Part shown: one piece after another, positions 46,988 through 56,638 of the stretch | Position numbering within the stretch: the first letter of the stretch is position 1 | Layout: the number at the start of each line of letters is the position of its first letter | Assembly: GCF_029893965.1 (NCBI RefSeq) | Contig: NZ_JARXXP010000007.1 | Location: 124,001-188,000 of the forward strand | Source: Paenibacillus sp. PastM-3 | Lineage (GTDB): Bacteria > Bacillota > Bacilli > Paenibacillales > Paenibacillaceae | Length of the DNA: 64,000 nucleotides | Direction of reading: 5' to 3' | The notes under the pieces: generated by a model | Databases searched by the model: none | The model's input: the letters and a program-made list of their open reading frames with translations, nothing else | What the model was told of the DNA's origin: nothing | Translations under genes and position numbers: made by a program

Positions 46988-49900
46988 TCACTTAGCCAGC
47001 AATTTGTAGATAACCTGGGCGCTTTCTGCACGGGTCATATTAGCCTTAGGCGCAAACTGGCTGGCTTCTCTGCCCTGCACCAGGCCAAGACCTGCAGCTG
47101 TATTTACATAGACAACTGCCCATGGACTGATGCTGGCTGCATCTGCAAAGCCTGCGGAAGAAGAGCTCTGGCTTACCTTCTGCCCCTGCTTCACTTCAAG
47201 CGCACGGATGACCATAGCCGCCATTTCTTCACGGCTGATCGCCGCATTCGGCGCAAAGAGCGCGGAGCTGCGTCCGGAAACAATGCCCTGGCTGACTGCA
47301 GCGGCCACATAAGGGGCGTACCAGGCATCCGCCTGTACATCACTGAATGTGGTCTGGCCTGCTGCTTCGATTCCCAGTGCACGGACCAGCAGTGCAGTAA
47401 ATTCTGCACGTGTAACATTGGCCCCCGGGTTGAATGCTGAAGCAGACACACCTGTTACAATCTGCTTGGCGCTCAGTGACTTCACGGCCTGTGAAGCCCA
47501 GTGCGAAGCAGGTACATCTGTAAACGACTTGCTCAACTCAAGTGCCGCATATTTGCTGAAATGCATTACCTGTGCTGTAATCCGGTCACCGTTAACCGCG
47601 CTGCGGACATACTCCAGATTGTTGTTCTCACCTACATAGAACACGCCTGTGAGATCTTTATCCGCACTGCCGCTGATGGCAAAGGTTAACTCAACCGGTG
47701 CTGCGAAAGTACTTGCCGGCGTGCTTGTGCCGTCCTTCTTCACTACCGACAGTGAGAAATCATAGATCTTCGAAGCTGCGCTTACTTGGGTATAGGCGTT
47801 GCTCAGCCCGTTCACCAGAGCGCTTGCCGCACTATCCTGCAGCGGACTTGCACTAAACTGAATTTGTGCGCCTACCGCATCAGCTCCGCTGAGTGATTTC
47901 TGGAGCTGGAGCAATACTGCGTTAGGCAAGATTACATTTAGTCCGCCCATCTGCAGCTCAAGTGCGTTTGTACCCAGCGATTCTGCAGCCTGAACAGGCA
48001 GCAGGACAGATGTTGCAGCTGAAGGAATCTCAAGGGTCACTTTTCCATCCTTGACGTTCTTCAGACTGTCTGCACTGATTACCTGGACACTGGAATCCGG
48101 TGTAGGTGCAGGAGTTGCTCCCGGAATCGATCCGGGAAGGACCACTGGCGACGGTGTCGGTGATGTCTCCGGTGTTGGTGTTGGTGTTGGTGTCGGTGTT
48201 GGTGTCGGTGTTGGTGTCGGCGTTACTCCAGCCACCGCTGCCAGAATAACCGTTCCCCCGTCAGCCCGGCCCGGCAGCTCAAACGCCACCATCCGGTCAG
48301 CAGATACTGTATACGACTTGCCGCTGTATTCATCTGTTACTATCACTCCTGCGGCAAACGGTACAGGAATGCTTACAGATACCGGCTCCGTTTTAGTGTT
48401 AATGACTGTTACAACATTCTCATTTCCATACTGCTTGTTAAACGCCAGGTACCCCAACTCATCCGAGCCGGCCAGCGATGTGCGGGTTCCCTTGGAGAAT
48501 ACCTTGGAATACTTGGCACGGATGTTCAGCAGCTTCTGGTAATGGTCATGAAGCCCCTGCTCCGCAGTCAGCTGATCCCATGGCATATCGCTGCGGTTCT
48601 CGCTAAACTCTCCTTTGGACAGATCACCGGCATTGCTGCCGGAACGGCCGAGCTCTTCACCGTAGTAGATTACCGGCTGGCCTTTTGCAGTAATCTGCAG
48701 CGCGGCTGCGATCATCAGCTTGCCTTTATCGCCGCCCACGTAATCGGAGAGGAAGCCGTTCTCGTCATGGCTGCTCAGGAATTGGGCCATAGTCTTTGTA
48801 TTGTCCAGTTTAGATTCACGGTCCTGCAGATAAGCATCCACTTCCGTAATTTTGCCGTCAGTGAAGCTTTTCGCTGCTCCCTTGAATCCGAAATCAAGCA
48901 GACTGTCCATCTGGCCGGACTGCAGATTGCCGCCGTCGCTGTCAATCGTGCCGCCGAAATATTCGCCGACCAGCTTGAACTCCGGATCAATCGCAGTCAG
49001 CGCATTTTTAAATGCTTTCCAGGTGGTGCTCTCCACATGCTTGACTGTGTCCACACGGAAATAATCGATAGTATCCCCGCGGTCAGTCCGGGCATTGTCA
49101 AGCCAGCCGGTCTGCCAGTCAATAATCTGCTGGCGCACCGCAGGATCTTCTGTTTTGAAGTCCGGCAGTCCGGCCAGCTCACCTTTAACCGGATCGGTAT
49201 CCGAAGATACGCCGTCCGTGCGGAGCATGCCGTCGAAGCGCGCTTTATCTTCAGCAGTAACTCCAGGAGTGCTGTCGCTCGCCTTCAAGCCATAGCCTGC
49301 ATGGTTAAGGACAACGTCGACCATAATTTTGATGCCTCTGTCATGCGCCTTCTCGATCAGTTCCTTGAAGGTGTCCATGTCGCCCAAATGCTCATCAAGC
49401 TGGGTGAAATCCTTGGCCCAGTAGCCGTGGTAGCCGTACTGGATACCGCCAAATTCAGTGCCTTTGTTGAAGTCGATGTTATCGACAACCGGCGTAATCC
49501 ACAGCGTATTGATGCCAAGCTCCTTAAGATAATCAAGATGATCAATCATCCCCTGGAAATCCCCGCCGTGATAGGCTTCCAGATGACTTTTATCCACATT
49601 CTCATTGTTCGTCGGGTCACCGTCAGCAAACCGGTCAGTCAGCGCAAAATAAATCCGCGCCTCATCCCAATCAAAATCAAGCTTATCCCCGCTGTAGGTT
49701 CTGGCTTTGACTTCCAGTGTTGCCGAGCCTTTATGCGTATTGCCGTACTCGTCAACCAGTGTAAGCGGTATGGTTTTGATTCCCGCTGCCACGGTATCTT
49801 TTACAGCAACCGTCTGCTTCATCAGTCCGGTATCGAGCTGAACTTTAGCCGGCCCGCCAAGCGCGGTCAGATCCATATAGCCGTCTTTATAGGCGACTTC

Positions 49901-52900
49901 CTCAGCTGAAGCCGCGATAATAGTAATGACTGCATTTTCATTCGAGTTTACCGCTTGCGGTGCTGCTGCTGCTGTAATTTTAACCTCCGGGTTGTGGTAG
50001 GTTACTGAGGATTCGCCGCCGACCGTATTTTTCGGATCAGCCAGCTCCTCGGTTACTCCGTCCTTTGTGACCAGGAAGGTGTATTTGTATGTGCCAGCCT
50101 CGGCACCTGTCAGCTCATAACTGAACCATTCATTCACAGCGTCGTAAGTCATCGGATATTCGGAACCATTCACTTTTACAGCGACGGCCTCAATATCCTG
50201 CTGATTACCGCTGCGGAACAGCGCATCATCGCGGAACATGAAGGTGATCGTTCCGTCCTTCATCACCGGACCGCTGATAAACGGCTTAATATCCAGCTCC
50301 TTCACCATGCTGGTGACAATGACCTTGGTGTAGCTCTCACCAGCCGTCAGCGGAATGACCCGGTCATCCGGATAATCCTGCTTGCCGGTATTCCAGTCAG
50401 TGCCCTTGCGCAGGACAAAGCCTACACTGGTCGCATTCGCGGCAACCTCAATCAGCACGCTGGCCTTGCCGTCCTTGAAGGTGGTGAAGTCAATCTGGTC
50501 GTTCTTCGCGCCTGTATTCCAGACCCAGATATTCCAGTCGGTATAATCCTTGTCTGCGCGCACATAGGTAAATTCTACATAACGTTTGGTGTCTACAGCC
50601 TCGGTCACTACTTTAACCGTGACGACAGAGGATTTGCCGCCGTAAGTAACCGTAATATGTGCCGTTCCGGCTTTAACCCCGGTCACAACACCCTGTGCCG
50701 ACACGCTGGCTACTTCCGGTTTGTCAGAAGTATAGACGGCAGTTTTGGTAATATTGCGTTGGCTTCCGTCGTCATATTTGGCATAGGCAGCTGTCTGATG
50801 ACTTGTGCCTACCTGCAATGAGTATGCTGCACTGTCTGTCTCAACTGAAGTAAATACAGCAGCTGCTGCATCCATCCGTATAATCACTGCAGTAAGCGGC
50901 TGGAGCTGAATCGATGTACCTGTAAGCGTGAACCCGCTCTGCTCTCCGGCCGGAATGGCTGTCACTCCTGCCTGGTCATCATCGGCGAGCACCGCACCTT
51001 TCGTCAGATCTTCGGACAGCGTAAGTGTTCTGACTTCATCATCAGCGTTAACGAACACATAGTAGTTGCCTGTGCCGTCTGTTGCTTTATTTTTGTAGCC
51101 GATTACGAGATCCGTTGCCTTCATTTCCGGCGCCTGAATCAGCGTAACATTGGAATCTACCAGGCTCTTGTCACCCAGACGGAAAGCATCCGAGGACTTT
51201 CTGAGCTGGATGAGACCCGCTGTGTAATCCTTCGTTGTGTTCTGAACCGGATATTTCACGGCATCAGTCGCCTTGGACCAGTCAAACATGTTGACTGCAT
51301 CAGAGGAATCATAAGAGTCATGGATAAAATAGCCAAAGGACTGGCCGTTCGCATCCTTCATCTCGGTGTATTTCTGTTCAGGCACGCCTGTACCCAGCCA
51401 CTGTTTGGTACGCCCGTATTCCTGGCCGGCCTGCATAAAGGCTGTGCCCTGTGAGGTCAGCTCCAGCGTATTGCCAAGACGAATCCGCTGCTGGATCTCC
51501 AGCTCATTAGCCGGGATCGCCGGGTCTTTCTTGATGGACTGGGCAATGACATCATGCAGGGTCAGATTGTCATGCGCCTCGATATAAGGCACCACATCGC
51601 CCGGATCATCCGCAGGAATGTTGGACGGCTGGGCCTTGATATTATTCAGGATGGTCGCAATGGAGCGCGCTCCGCCTGTAATAAATCTCGGTTCACCCTC
51701 TGATCCGTAGCCTGATTTCAGCTCGTTGCGGAACTCATCGGAGAAGACGCCGACGCTGTCTGTTTTGTCCATCCACTGCTGGTCAGCACCCTGGCCGGCA
51801 AGTGAAGGATCTGAAGCCGCGCCTCCGAACGTAACCCAGCCTTCGCCGATGAACAGCGCCTGCGGGTTGATCGCCTGGGCTGCATCATAGGCCGCCTGCA
51901 CCGCATCCTGTGTGGCATCGCCCATCATATCCCAGCGCATGCCGTCAATCTTGTATTCGCTGAACCAATATTTGACGGAATCAACCATCAGCTTCTCCGC
52001 CATTTTGTGATTGGTGGCCAGGTTATTGCCGAAGCCGCCGATAAAGTTGCCGCCCGCATCCTGGAACGCGTAGTAATTAGGCACTATGTCGTCCAGGAAA
52101 TCTTTTTTGGCCATGTGAGTGTATACAACGTCCAGAATGACACCCATTCCGGCCTCATGCACCGCATCGATCAGGCCCTTCAGCTCTTTGATCCGTGCTT
52201 CGGGATCAGCCGGATTTTCTGAATAGGCACCATCCGGGGAGAAGTAGCTGTGCGGATCATAACCCCAGTTGTACTCGTTATTTTGTGCAGAATAGGCTGT
52301 TTCTCTTTCGCCCATCTTCGTTTCATCCCCGTAATACCAGGCCATTACCGGGAGAAGCTGAATGTGGGTTACACCCATTGATTTGATATAATCCAGTTTC
52401 GTTGCAAAAGCGTCATAGGAGCCCCAGCGCTCGCCGTTCAGACTGCTCTCAATTGAGACATCCGAAGTGAAATCGCGGATATGGACTTCGTAGATGACGG
52501 CATCCTCGCGTTTTTCATAGCCGTCGATATCTGCCGGATGAACTTCTGCAGGATTCGTTTTGCTCAAATCAACAATTGCCGCTTTGCCGACAGTATCCCC
52601 GTCCGGACCCGCAGCACCGGCAGAATCGACAGTAAATACGGCCATTGATTTGGCGTAAGGATCAAGTACAGGCTTCGTAACACCGTGGTTGGTCACTTCA
52701 TACTGATAGTAGTAGCCGCGGACATCCTTTTCCCCGCTCACTCCGGTGATATCCGCCGGTGTCAGTTCAGTGGACCATACGCCCTGTTCGCCTCTGGTCA
52801 GGCTTACATGTCCGACTTGCTTGGAAGCGTCTGTTTTGCTGTATACATTGACTGTAACCGAGCTGGCCACAGGGGCCCACAGCTTCAGCGTTGCCGATTT

Positions 52901-54652
52901 GTCTGCGGCGTGATAGGTTGCACCCAGGTCATCGCCAGTGTAATTGTACATTTCATCAAGCATTCTCCAGCCGCTGGACGCAGATACCGTTTTACCGGAA
53001 TAAGTAACACTCAGCGGTGTCTTTTCCAGGTCAAAAACAGCCGTGTCCACTTCAATTGAAGAAGTACCGGTAATCCTCACTGCAGAGATGCTGACGTCAG
53101 CGCCATCTTTGTCTTTTACAGTGATCGCGCTCTTCAGCGCTGCAGCATCAAGTCCGTCAGTAAGTGTAAATCCGAGCAGCAGCTTATTTGTGGAGAGCAC
53201 TTCAGCCGATACTAGCCCTATAGGCTGCTCGCCGAACGGGGAGACATACACCGTATTGTCACCCTCTTTGATCCACAGCTGATTGTAGCGGTCAAGCAGG
53301 CTGAACGCCTTATCTCCGCCGTCCTTTGCTTCATTTGACGGGTTAACGATAAGGAAGCCCAGCTTCCTGGCACTCTCTTTCAGCGGAATGTCCACATAAG
53401 CACCGAAACGGTCTGTATTCTCAGCCGGGAACATAACAGCATCCGTCGGCCAGTTAGCGGGAGCCTGCGCTACATCATCCCAAGTCCACAAACCAAATTC
53501 GCTTTGCTTGTGATCCGCTCTGATGTAATGAATCCGGACCGTATTTGCTGGCAGTGTCACCGGTTCGTAAGGTGTCACTTCATTGCTGCCCTGCTTGATC
53601 CAGATTTCATTGGTCTGCGGAGTGTTGATCAGGAAGGTTTTATCCCCGCTGTCCTTAGTCTCATTGGTACGGTTAATGACGAGGAAGGAGATTTTTTTGG
53701 CGCCTTCTTTTAACGGAATATCCACATAAGCTCCGTAGGAGTCCAGCTGTCCTTCAGGAAAAGCAGCCGCACCCGCTGGCCATCCGGCAGAAGCTGACGC
53801 TACATCATCCCAGAGCCATAAGCCCTGGTCAGCGTAATCGCCAGCCGGACGGTTGTAGTGAATACGCATGCTTCCTTCCGGAACAGGTGTTACAGTGCCC
53901 GGATTCACCGGAGCTGTAAACTTGGCGCTCACATCATGTGTCTGAGCATTATAACTGAACGTAACCGGCAGATCAGCCGGCAGATTAAGGTTCTGCTCCG
54001 CTGCAGGATAATATGTATCATCCTCTGCAGAGGCTCCCGGTACAAAAATCTGATAAACATAATCGCCCTTAGGCAGATTTGCCGTATACTCGTAAACGCT
54101 GTCAAAATTAGTGTCTGTCAGTACTGTGCGGGCATCTGCCGCAGAATGATCTTTCGCATCCCCCAGCACTGTCTGCAGGGAGCCTGTAAGTTTTGGCAGT
54201 TTGTCCTGGGCAAGCGGCGTGTAATACGTGGAGTCTGCTATCTTGTTGGTAACATCGTTGTAATAAAAGGTCACTTCCGTCTCGGCTGCGAGCGTAAGCT
54301 CAATATTGCCGTCTTTGTTTACGCCCTGGGGATTGGTATAGCTGCTGTACCCGTAGCTTTCATCCCATGTGCCGTTTAGCGCAACCTTATACTCATAAGT
54401 ACCCGCCGGCAGTGTTCCTGTGAACATATAAGTGCCATTGTTCATATACGTCATTTCAGTGACTGTCGTATCCGGATTCCAGTCCGCCGTCTGATTAGTT
54501 TCCGTAGACAGCTCCGACTGAAGGCTGCCCACCAGAACCGCCCTGGCTGCCGACGCCTGTACCGTAGATGCCGGAAAACTAAAATAGGAGCACACCAGAA
54601 CGACGATCATACTGATAGCGAACATTTTTTTGCTCCATGAAGCCAGTTTCAT
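46988..54652 (-). CDS. giant cell-surface amylopullulanase with two GH13 catalytic modules and SLH anchor
   Basis: A 2554-residue secreted enzyme. Order by approximate residue: signal peptide 1-35; two X25-type modules 36-245; two PUD/CBM41 starch-binding modules 257-470; CBM48-like 574-675; type I pullulanase barrel 700-1150 (nucleophile D908 in DGMRWDMMG, acid E937 in FIGEGW, D1028 in EAHDN; YNWGYDP present); Big_2-like 1266-1345; third PUD 1356-1450; beta modules 1467-1650; alpha-amylase barrel 1666-2050 (D1868 in FRVDTVKH, E1897 in VGEYFGG, D1963 in SSHDENG); Thr-Pro linker 2143-2165; an unassigned beta domain; three SLH domains 2372-2554 for cell-wall anchoring. It should cut both alpha-1,6 and alpha-1,4 bonds of starch or pullulan at the cell surface. 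The ribosome site is AGGGGGG. Confidence 0.95.
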   Translation of the reverse strand: MKLASWSKKMFAISMIVVLVCSYFSFPASTVQASAARAVLVGSLQSELSTETNQTADWNPDTTVTEMTYMNNGTYMFTGTLPAGTYEYKVALNGTWDESYGYSSYTNPQGVNKDGNIELTLAAETEVTFYYNDVTNKIADSTYYTPLAQDKLPKLTGSLQTVLGDAKDHSAADARTVLTDTNFDSVYEYTANLPKGDYVYQIFVPGASAEDDTYYPAAEQNLNLPADLPVTFSYNAQTHDVSAKFTAPVNPGTVTPVPEGSMRIHYNRPAGDYADQGLWLWDDVASASAGWPAGAAAFPEGQLDSYGAYVDIPLKEGAKKISFLVINRTNETKDSGDKTFLINTPQTNEIWIKQGSNEVTPYEPVTLPANTVRIHYIRADHKQSEFGLWTWDDVAQAPANWPTDAVMFPAENTDRFGAYVDIPLKESARKLGFLIVNPSNEAKDGGDKAFSLLDRYNQLWIKEGDNTVYVSPFGEQPIGLVSAEVLSTNKLLLGFTLTDGLDAAALKSAITVKDKDGADVSISAVRITGTSSIEVDTAVFDLEKTPLSVTYSGKTVSASSGWRMLDEMYNYTGDDLGATYHAADKSATLKLWAPVASSVTVNVYSKTDASKQVGHVSLTRGEQGVWSTELTPADITGVSGEKDVRGYYYQYEVTNHGVTKPVLDPYAKSMAVFTVDSAGAAGPDGDTVGKAAIVDLSKTNPAEVHPADIDGYEKREDAVIYEVHIRDFTSDVSIESSLNGERWGSYDAFATKLDYIKSMGVTHIQLLPVMAWYYGDETKMGERETAYSAQNNEYNWGYDPHSYFSPDGAYSENPADPEARIKELKGLIDAVHEAGMGVILDVVYTHMAKKDFLDDIVPNYYAFQDAGGNFIGGFGNNLATNHKMAEKLMVDSVKYWFSEYKIDGMRWDMMGDATQDAVQAAYDAAQAINPQALFIGEGWVTFGGAASDPSLAGQGADQQWMDKTDSVGVFSDEFRNELKSGYGSEGEPRFITGGARSIATILNNIKAQPSNIPADDPGDVVPYIEAHDNLTLHDVIAQSIKKDPAIPANELEIQQRIRLGNTLELTSQGTAFMQAGQEYGRTKQWLGTGVPEQKYTEMKDANGQSFGYFIHDSYDSSDAVNMFDWSKATDAVKYPVQNTTKDYTAGLIQLRKSSDAFRLGDKSLVDSNVTLIQAPEMKATDLVIGYKNKATDGTGNYYVFVNADDEVRTLTLSEDLTKGAVLADDDQAGVTAIPAGEQSGFTLTGTSIQLQPLTAVIIRMDAAAAVFTSVETDSAAYSLQVGTSHQTAAYAKYDDGSQRNITKTAVYTSDKPEVASVSAQGVVTGVKAGTAHITVTYGGKSSVVTVKVVTEAVDTKRYVEFTYVRADKDYTDWNIWVWNTGAKNDQIDFTTFKDGKASVLIEVAANATSVGFVLRKGTDWNTGKQDYPDDRVIPLTAGESYTKVIVTSMVKELDIKPFISGPVMKDGTITFMFRDDALFRSGNQQDIEAVAVKVNGSEYPMTYDAVNEWFSYELTGAEAGTYKYTFLVTKDGVTEELADPKNTVGGESSVTYHNPEVKITAAAAPQAVNSNENAVITIIAASAEEVAYKDGYMDLTALGGPAKVQLDTGLMKQTVAVKDTVAAGIKTIPLTLVDEYGNTHKGSATLEVKARTYSGDKLDFDWDEARIYFALTDRFADGDPTNNENVDKSHLEAYHGGDFQGMIDHLDYLKELGINTLWITPVVDNIDFNKGTEFGGIQYGYHGYWAKDFTQLDEHLGDMDTFKELIEKAHDRGIKIMVDVVLNHAGYGLKASDSTPGVTAEDKARFDGMLRTDGVSSDTDPVKGELAGLPDFKTEDPAVRQQIIDWQTGWLDNARTDRGDTIDYFRVDTVKHVESTTWKAFKNALTAIDPEFKLVGEYFGGTIDSDGGNLQSGQMDSLLDFGFKGAAKSFTDGKITEVDAYLQDRESKLDNTKTMAQFLSSHDENGFLSDYVGGDKGKLMIAAALQITAKGQPVIYYGEELGRSGSNAGDLSKGEFSENRSDMPWDQLTAEQGLHDHYQKLLNIRAKYSKVFSKGTRTSLAGSDELGYLAFNKQYGNENVVTVINTKTEPVSVSIPVPFAAGVIVTDEYSGKSYTVSADRMVAFELPGRADGGTVILAAVAGVTPTPTPTPTPTPTPTPTPETSPTPSPVVLPGSIPGATPAPTPDSSVQVISADSLKNVKDGKVTLEIPSAATSVLLPVQAAESLGTNALELQMGGLNVILPNAVLLQLQKSLSGADAVGAQIQFSASPLQDSAASALVNGLSNAYTQVSAASKIYDFSLSVVKKDGTSTPASTFAAPVELTFAISGSADKDLTGVFYVGENNNLEYVRSAVNGDRITAQVMHFSKYAALELSKSFTDVPASHWASQAVKSLSAKQIVTGVSASAFNPGANVTRAEFTALLVRALGIEAAGQTTFSDVQADAWYAPYVAAAVSQGIVSGRSSALFAPNAAISREEMAAMVIRALEVKQGQKVSQSSSSAGFADAASISPWAVVYVNTAAGLGLVQGREASQFAPKANMTRAESAQVIYKLLAK

Positions 54653-54815
54653 TCCAAAAAGCCCCCCTAAATGTGAGATTTGCCCCGCGGTTTGCGGGAT
54701 TGCATCATGCCGTGAATGAGTTCACTTTCCGCCGTGGCTGCTTAGACCCTCTTAAGCCTGTTCCCTCCTTCTCATAATGAAATGTAATGCTCCTTCCAAA
54801 TCCACAACCATTAGC

Positions 54816-54827
54816 GCAAACGTTTGC
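54816..54827. promoter_or_regulatory. perfect LacI-family operator GCAAACGTTTGC
   Basis: A 12-base perfect palindrome with the central CG typical of LacI/GalR operators. It lies 164 bases before the amylopullulanase start. Variants are at 44081 and 56425 in front of the other maltodextrin genes. Confidence 0.65.
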
Positions 54828-54898
54828 AAAAGAAAATAAAGGATGCTGCGGCCATCAAACAACAGACTTTCGGGTTACTCCTGCATGACAAATGCACT

Positions 54899-54912
54899 TG
54901 TAAGCGCTTTTA
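54899..54912. promoter_or_regulatory. cre-like CcpA site
   Basis: TGTAAGCGCTTTTA fits TGNAANCGNWWNCA with one mismatch, between the amylopullulanase and regulator genes. Confidence 0.5.
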
Positions 54913-55328
54913 AGTTCTGTTTACCATATTAATCCTCGATTTAAAGCGTTGTCAACTGTAATTCTGCATTTTTCAGGAACAATAATACAGGAAGCTCATC
55001 TGAAAATATTTTCAGCCAGTTGCACATAATTGCACAAACTTCCCTGCAACAAACCAGTAAGGAAACCGGTTTTTTCGATAAAAAACCGTTTGCACACTTC
55101 TATATCCTGCATTTGACGCCAGGATAGCCCTTTACACTGCAGAAAGCCTCAGCCTGCCCGAGTTTGTCTGATCCCGCTGTAAAAACATGCAAAATCGGGC
55201 CGCGAATCGTGGATATTATTCCAAAAAGGCGGCAAAACGGCCTGTTGCAGGACTTTCTCTATTTACAATTATCAGCACTTCGATTAATATTACTGTGTAA
55301 AGCAAACGGTTCCATGAAGGAGGTTTCT

Positions 55329-56366
55329 ATGACAGTTACCATCAAGGATGTGGCTAAGAAAGCGGGAGTTTCTCCCTCCACGGTATCCCGGGTGTTGTCA
55401 GGCCATCCCAGAATCAGCCTAGAAACTTCCCGTAAAGTGAAAACGATTATGGAGGAAATGGGCTATACTCCGAACATGATGGCAAAGAGCCTGGTTTCGA
55501 AAACAACCAACAGCATTTGCATCATCCTGCCGAAGCCGGCCGAGGAGCTTTTCTCCAATCTGTTCTTTATGGAATTGATCCGAGGGATTGTCACCCAGTC
55601 AAGCCGTTCCGGCTATGATGTGCTGATCAGTTCCGGAGCCAACGAGAAGGAAGAGCTTGAAGCTGTTTCCCGCCTGCTCAAGGGACGCCGTGTTGACGGC
55701 GTTATTCTGCTGTACTCACGCAAGGATGATGCGGTTATTGATTTTCTCGAATCCGGCGGATATCCGTTCGTCCTTGTTGGACGAAGCGACCGCTATGAGG
55801 ATATATTATCCGTGGATAACGACAATGTCATGGCAGCCTTTGATGCCACGAATCATCTTATTTCTATGGGTCATGAGCGTATCGGCTTTGTCAGCGGACC
55901 ACCCAATCTGATCGTTTCGCGCGACCGTCTTGAAGGATACCGCAAGGCTATGCAGAACAGCGGTCTGGAAATGCGGCCTGAATGGATTGTTGAAGGAGAG
56001 TTTCTGCAGGACAGCGGCTACCGGGCGATGTCATTCTTCATGAATCTCCCGAACCGGCCGACAGCACTGGTCGCGGTCGATGATATGGTCTCTTTCGGTG
56101 TATTGCGCGGACTGAATGAGCTGAAATACAAGGTTCCCGAGGATCTGGCGATTGTCAGCTTTAACAACATCCCGCTCTCGGAATTGTCCAGCCCGCCGAT
56201 CAGCAGTATTGACATCGGTATTTATCATCTCGGATATACGGCTTCCCAGGTGCTCATCCAGACCATCCAGAAGCCTGACAATGATCCCGGATATACGAAC
56301 CGTTTCGTCATTCCTCACCGTCTGATCGTGAGAGAATCATCCATGTATGCCCCAGGCAAGAAATGA
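55329..56366 (+). CDS. LacI-family transcriptional regulator of the maltodextrin genes
   Basis: A 345-residue LacI/GalR regulator. The helix-turn-helix is TIKDVAKKAGVSPSTVSRVL (residues 4-23), with the hinge helix MMAKSLVSK. The periplasmic-binding-protein-like sensor domain covers about 60-340 (LPKPAEELFSNLFF, RVDGVILLYSR, VDDMVSFGVLRGL). It resembles MalR-type repressors of maltose genes. ATG 55329 is six bases after AAGGAGG; GCAAACGGTT lies 18 bases before the ATG and may allow autoregulation. It is transcribed away from the amylopullulanase and toward pgmB. The effector (probably maltose) is inferred from context. Confidence 0.9.
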   Translation: MTVTIKDVAKKAGVSPSTVSRVLSGHPRISLETSRKVKTIMEEMGYTPNMMAKSLVSKTTNSICIILPKPAEELFSNLFFMELIRGIVTQSSRSGYDVLISSGANEKEELEAVSRLLKGRRVDGVILLYSRKDDAVIDFLESGGYPFVLVGRSDRYEDILSVDNDNVMAAFDATNHLISMGHERIGFVSGPPNLIVSRDRLEGYRKAMQNSGLEMRPEWIVEGEFLQDSGYRAMSFFMNLPNRPTALVAVDDMVSFGVLRGLNELKYKVPEDLAIVSFNNIPLSELSSPPISSIDIGIYHLGYTASQVLIQTIQKPDNDPGYTNRFVIPHRLIVRESSMYAPGKK

Positions 56367-56424
56367 CCCGGATTCAAAAATAAATGAAGCAGTCCGATGC
56401 TTCATTTATTTTTTCGAATATTGT

Positions 56425-56436
56425 ACAAACGTTTGC
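56425..56436. promoter_or_regulatory. LacI-family operator-like site before pgmB
   Basis: ACAAACGTTTGC, one base from the perfect palindrome at 54816. It lies 214 bases before the pgmB start and 59 bases after the regulator stop. Confidence 0.6.
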
Positions 56437-56511
56437 GCTAAATTTCGGTTACAGCTATTCACAACCGGAACACTCTTACCGATTCTAGTTTTATAAACAG
56501 AAACGACAGGA

Positions 56512-56525
56512 AGCAAGCGCTAACA
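56512..56525. promoter_or_regulatory. cre-like CcpA site before pgmB
   Basis: AGCAAGCGCTAACA fits TGNAANCGNWWNCA with one mismatch, between the operator and the leader repeat. Carbon-catabolite control of the pgmB operon is plausible. Confidence 0.45.
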
Positions 56526-56534
56526 ATACTCAGC

Positions 56535-56630
56535 ATGCTTCCGAAGCAAGTTTTGTACGAAGGATTTCAGGAAGCGCAGCTCACAAAACTTAGCTCATGC
56601 TAGGAAGCGCAGCTCACAAAACTTTTAGGA
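56535..56630 (+). repeat. leader repeat, copy at pgmB
   Basis: A full unit (ATGCTTCCGAAGC start, 56535-56591) is followed, after 11 bases, by a second copy of only its last 22 bases (56603-56624), then TTAGGAGG, the pgmB ribosome site. The 31 bases ATGCTTCC...AAGGAT (56535-56565) are identical to 44629-44659. The AAGTTTTGT/ACAAAACTT stem can form with either 3' copy, so two alternative structures exist. Confidence 0.85.
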
Positions 56631-56638
56631 GGTTCAAC

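Larger units (their letters stand above)
54653..55328. other. divergent control region between amylopullulanase and the LacI-type regulator
   Basis: 676 bases with several regulatory-looking sites: the palindrome at 54816, a cre-like site at 54899, AAACCGGTTT (55063-55072), a hairpin CGGTTTTTT-cgat-AAAAAACCG directly after it, AAACCGTTTGC (55083-55093) and GCAAACGGTT (55302-55311). The open frame from 55164 lacks start signals before 55329. Confidence 0.6.

Noticed and set aside
48160..48230. Tandem short repeats resembling a repeat array
   Set aside because: They are in-frame Thr-Pro codons of the linker, with six-base units and no spacers; not CRISPR.
48542..49909. 455-codon plus-strand open frame within the amylopullulanase
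   Set aside because: It lies opposite the alpha-amylase module, where the minus-strand catalytic residues are intact. No start signal.
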